DNA of 7,148 bases, taken from Wenzhouxiangella sp. (GTDB taxonomy: Bacteria > Pseudomonadota > Gammaproteobacteria > Xanthomonadales > Wenzhouxiangellaceae). Positions 5,745-7,148 of this stretch are shown here, in pieces (the stretch's first letter is position 1; each line of letters begins with the position of its first letter). Location of the stretch: positions 1 to 7,148 of the forward strand of contig SKQI01000202.1 of NCBI GenBank assembly GCA_007119095.1. The letters run 5' to 3'. The position numbers and the translations under genes are program-made. The notes under the pieces were generated by a model, which did no database searches, was not told where the DNA came from, and saw only the letters and a list, made by a program, of their open reading frames with translations.

Positions 5745-6491
5745 TCAGCGATCCCAGCCGGTCAGCTCGGTGATCAGGCTACCCTGGCCGACTTCCTCCG
5801 GGATAAAGCCCTTGGCCCGCACCAGCGGGCGCGGCCCATCGACACCGATCCACAGCACCTGGCTGCCTCCCAGGCCGTCGAGTGCATCCAGGCGCAGGCG
5901 CCAGGTGTCGAACTCGCCGGCAGGCACTTCGATGGTTTCACGGTCTTCGACAACCACGGCAAAGCGCCGCACCAACTGCTCGACATCAATCTCCATCGCC
6001 CGCAGTTGCGTGCGGTAGCCGCTGGCCAGCGGCAGCGCGGTCAGCACGGCTTCCAGCGCGGCTTCGCCACCGTAGGCGGGCGTCTCCAGCTGCAGGTCGA
6101 TAGGCACGATCTGGCCGGCGGCGCGGATCAGGCCGGTGACCTGGCTTTCGGTGTAGTCGGCACTCATGGTGCTGTCGCCCTGGTCGACGCGCTGCTTTTT
6201 CATCAGCAGGCTGACGGCGTCCAGCTCCAGGCGCTCGACGGTGTCGCCCATGCCGGTGCGGGTGGTGGTTTCAATCGTCAGGATTTCTTCCCCCTGCTCG
6301 TCGGCTTCATGGCCGATGCGGCGGGTCGATACAATCTCCAGCTCGGTCTCGCCGATTACCAGGCTGGTGGTGTAGCGAAACTCACCGGTGGCAATCAGCC
6401 CGACATCCACGGTCGGCAAGGTGCGGTCGTTTGCGGCGATCGCCAGGGCGGAAAAAGCCAGCGCGGCAAGCAGAACAGGAATGCGAGACAT
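5745..6491 (-). CDS. Exported DUF3108-like protein, stand-alone homologue of the S9 C-terminal domain
   Basis: A 248-residue protein. A signal peptide covers residues 1-20 (MSRIPVLLAALAFSALAIAA, before NDR). There is no lipobox cysteine, so it is probably soluble in the periplasm. The mature part aligns along nearly its whole length with residues 693-918 of the S9 peptidase: LPTVD (25-29), a TALPLASGYR block, ETIEVPAGEFDTW (about 185-197) and GGSQVLWI (208-215), with the same spacing and no large gaps. The V-PAG-F-D-W followed by a GGSQ-LWI strand is the pattern of DUF3108-type proteins, mostly beta-strand periplasmic proteins of unknown role. No catalytic motif is visible. Start chosen at ATG 6489-6491 because it begins the signal peptide and the likely promoter overlaps the alternative TTG at 6536. 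No good Shine-Dalgarno precedes it. It lies upstream of the S9 gene on the same strand and may be co-transcribed with it; a role as partner, inhibitor or carrier for the peptidase is only inference. Confidence 0.82.
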   Translation of the reverse strand: MSRIPVLLAALAFSALAIAANDRTLPTVDVGLIATGEFRYTTSLVIGETELEIVSTRRIGHEADEQGEEILTIETTTRTGMGDTVERLELDAVSLLMKKQRVDQGDSTMSADYTESQVTGLIRAAGQIVPIDLQLETPAYGGEAALEAVLTALPLASGYRTQLRAMEIDVEQLVRRFAVVVEDRETIEVPAGEFDTWRLRLDALDGLGGSQVLWIGVDGPRPLVRAKGFIPEEVGQGSLITELTGWDR

Positions 6492-6627
6492 CAGGTTTAT
6501 CGTGCAATTGAGTGAGCCGTGATGATAGCGCAGCAACTCTGCCGATCAATTCTCAATGCTGGCATCGGCGTTTATTCCGAGATAGCCTGTGTCTCCTTTC
6601 ATGACTCCAAACCTGCAGGGTATTCAT
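6492..6627. other. Divergent intergenic region
   Basis: This 136-base gap separates two divergent genes and should hold promoters for both. The minus-strand promoter is visible at 6522-6549. For the plus-strand hydrolase the only clear signal is the ribosome binding site AGGG (6617-6620), seven bases before the ATG; no convincing -35/-10 pair was found. No symmetric operator or riboswitch-like fold was recognised. Confidence 0.5.
6522..6549 (-). promoter_or_regulatory. Likely sigma-70 promoter of the DUF3108-like gene
   Basis: On the minus strand TTGATC (6544-6549, four of six consensus matches) and TATCAT (6522-6527, five of six) are separated by 16 bases. The expected +1 is near 6515, giving a leader of about 24 bases before the ATG at 6491. 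This supports the downstream ATG rather than the TTG at 6536, which would lie inside the promoter. Confidence 0.5.
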
Positions 6628-7148
6628 ATGCGTTCGATCTGGCTGATTCTCCTTGCCCTGATGCTGCCCATGGCCGCACCGACCCGGGCCGAGCCCGAGA
6701 CGCCGCCGGTGCTCGATCCCGTGCCTGCCGAGCTGGAGCCGGACATTGATGAGCCATGGATTGATGAAGATGGGCCTGACGCTGATATTTCGCTGACGCC
6801 CGAATGGCTCCGCAGCAGCGATTTCGATACGGTGATCTGCCCGTTTCGGGGGCAGATTGACTATGACGCTGGTCAGATCGAGTGTGGCTTGATCCGGGTG
6901 CCCGAGAACCGGGAGCGGCCGGACAGCCGCACGATCGAGCTGTTGTTCGTGCGCCTGGCTGCTCGCGGTGAGGATGCCGACGGCGAGGAAGTCGAGGTTC
7001 GCGATGACCCGGTGATCTACCTGACCGGTGGGCCCGGCGTGACCGTCGAAGGTTATGTCAGCCGGCTGAAAGACCACGGCCTACTGGCCCGGCGCGATCT
7101 CTACATCCTGGAGCAGCGCGGCATCGGCAATTCCGGCGATTTCTGCCC
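6628..7148 (+). CDS. Exported alpha/beta hydrolase (proline iminopeptidase/TAP-like), N-terminal fragment
   Basis: An open frame of 173 codons running off the right edge. Residues 1-21 form a signal peptide (MRSIWLILLALMLPMAAPTRA), followed by a very acidic, proline-rich linker (about 22-60). Cys71 and Cys86 frame the segment CPFRGQIDYDAGQIECG, likely a disulfide, leading into GLIRVPENRERPDS and a beta strand (IELLFVRLAA). DPVIYLTGGPG (127-137) carries the HGGPG-like oxyanion-hole turn, and LYILEQRGIGNSG (158-170) is the (D)QRG-x-G-x-S block of proline iminopeptidase and TAP-like exported hydrolases. The nucleophile elbow, Asp and His lie beyond the window. Known relatives remove N-terminal residues or short peptides from oligopeptides; the substrate here is not known. 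Start is ATG 6628-6630 with AGGG seven bases upstream. It is divergent from the DUF3108-like/S9 genes. Confidence 0.85.
   Translation, partial: MRSIWLILLALMLPMAAPTRAEPETPPVLDPVPAELEPDIDEPWIDEDGPDADISLTPEWLRSSDFDTVICPFRGQIDYDAGQIECGLIRVPENRERPDSRTIELLFVRLAARGEDADGEEVEVRDDPVIYLTGGPGVTVEGYVSRLKDHGLLARRDLYILEQRGIGNSGDFC

Noticed and set aside
5727..6515. A 262-codon open frame antisense to the DUF3108-like gene
   Set aside because: It has the same low-information antisense composition, and the opposite strand encodes a protein with a signal peptide and a clear homologue next door.
6492..6536. TTG start at 6536 for the DUF3108-like protein
   Set aside because: It would lie between the -35 and -10 boxes of the likely promoter and add a polar extension in front of a clean signal peptide.

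Overview
This is a GC-rich window. The coding style, signal peptides and gene families suggest a proteobacterium, perhaps a gammaproteobacterium of the Xanthomonadales/Chromatiales type. That placement is inference: no rRNA or tRNA is present. No CRISPR array, insertion sequence or phage gene is visible. Five genes and one gene fragment lie on the minus strand, and one gene fragment at the right edge lies on the plus strand.

Left end (1-945): the first 19 codons of mutM (formamidopyrimidine-DNA glycosylase) run off the left edge on the minus strand. Next to it is a two-gene toxin-antitoxin module: a ribbon-helix-helix antitoxin, then a PIN-domain ribonuclease toxin. It has its own promoter/operator palindrome in an AT-rich patch, and the antitoxin's codon use suggests it was acquired from elsewhere.

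Middle and right (946-6491, minus strand): three exported proteins in a row. In transcription order they are a stand-alone DUF3108-like periplasmic protein (248 aa), an S9 prolyl-oligopeptidase-family serine peptidase (918 aa), and a DUF885-family protein (563 aa). The S9 peptidase carries an extra C-terminal domain of about 225 residues that is clearly homologous, almost end to end, to the stand-alone protein encoded just upstream. So a duplicated domain exists both fused to a peptidase and free beside it. This is the most interesting feature of the window. A large hairpin with a T-tract separates the S9 gene from the DUF885 gene. The DUF885 protein appears to lack the HExxxGH-type metal motif of its family.

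Right edge (6628-7148, plus strand): a divergent gene starts an exported alpha/beta hydrolase (proline iminopeptidase/TAP-like), truncated by the window end.

Taken together, 946-7148 looks like a neighbourhood for extracytoplasmic peptide breakdown: an oligopeptidase, a probable aminopeptidase-like hydrolase, a peptidase-related DUF885 protein and a duplicated accessory domain. No gene here exceeds its family in novelty except the S9 fusion. No gene-free stretch is longer than 300 bases.
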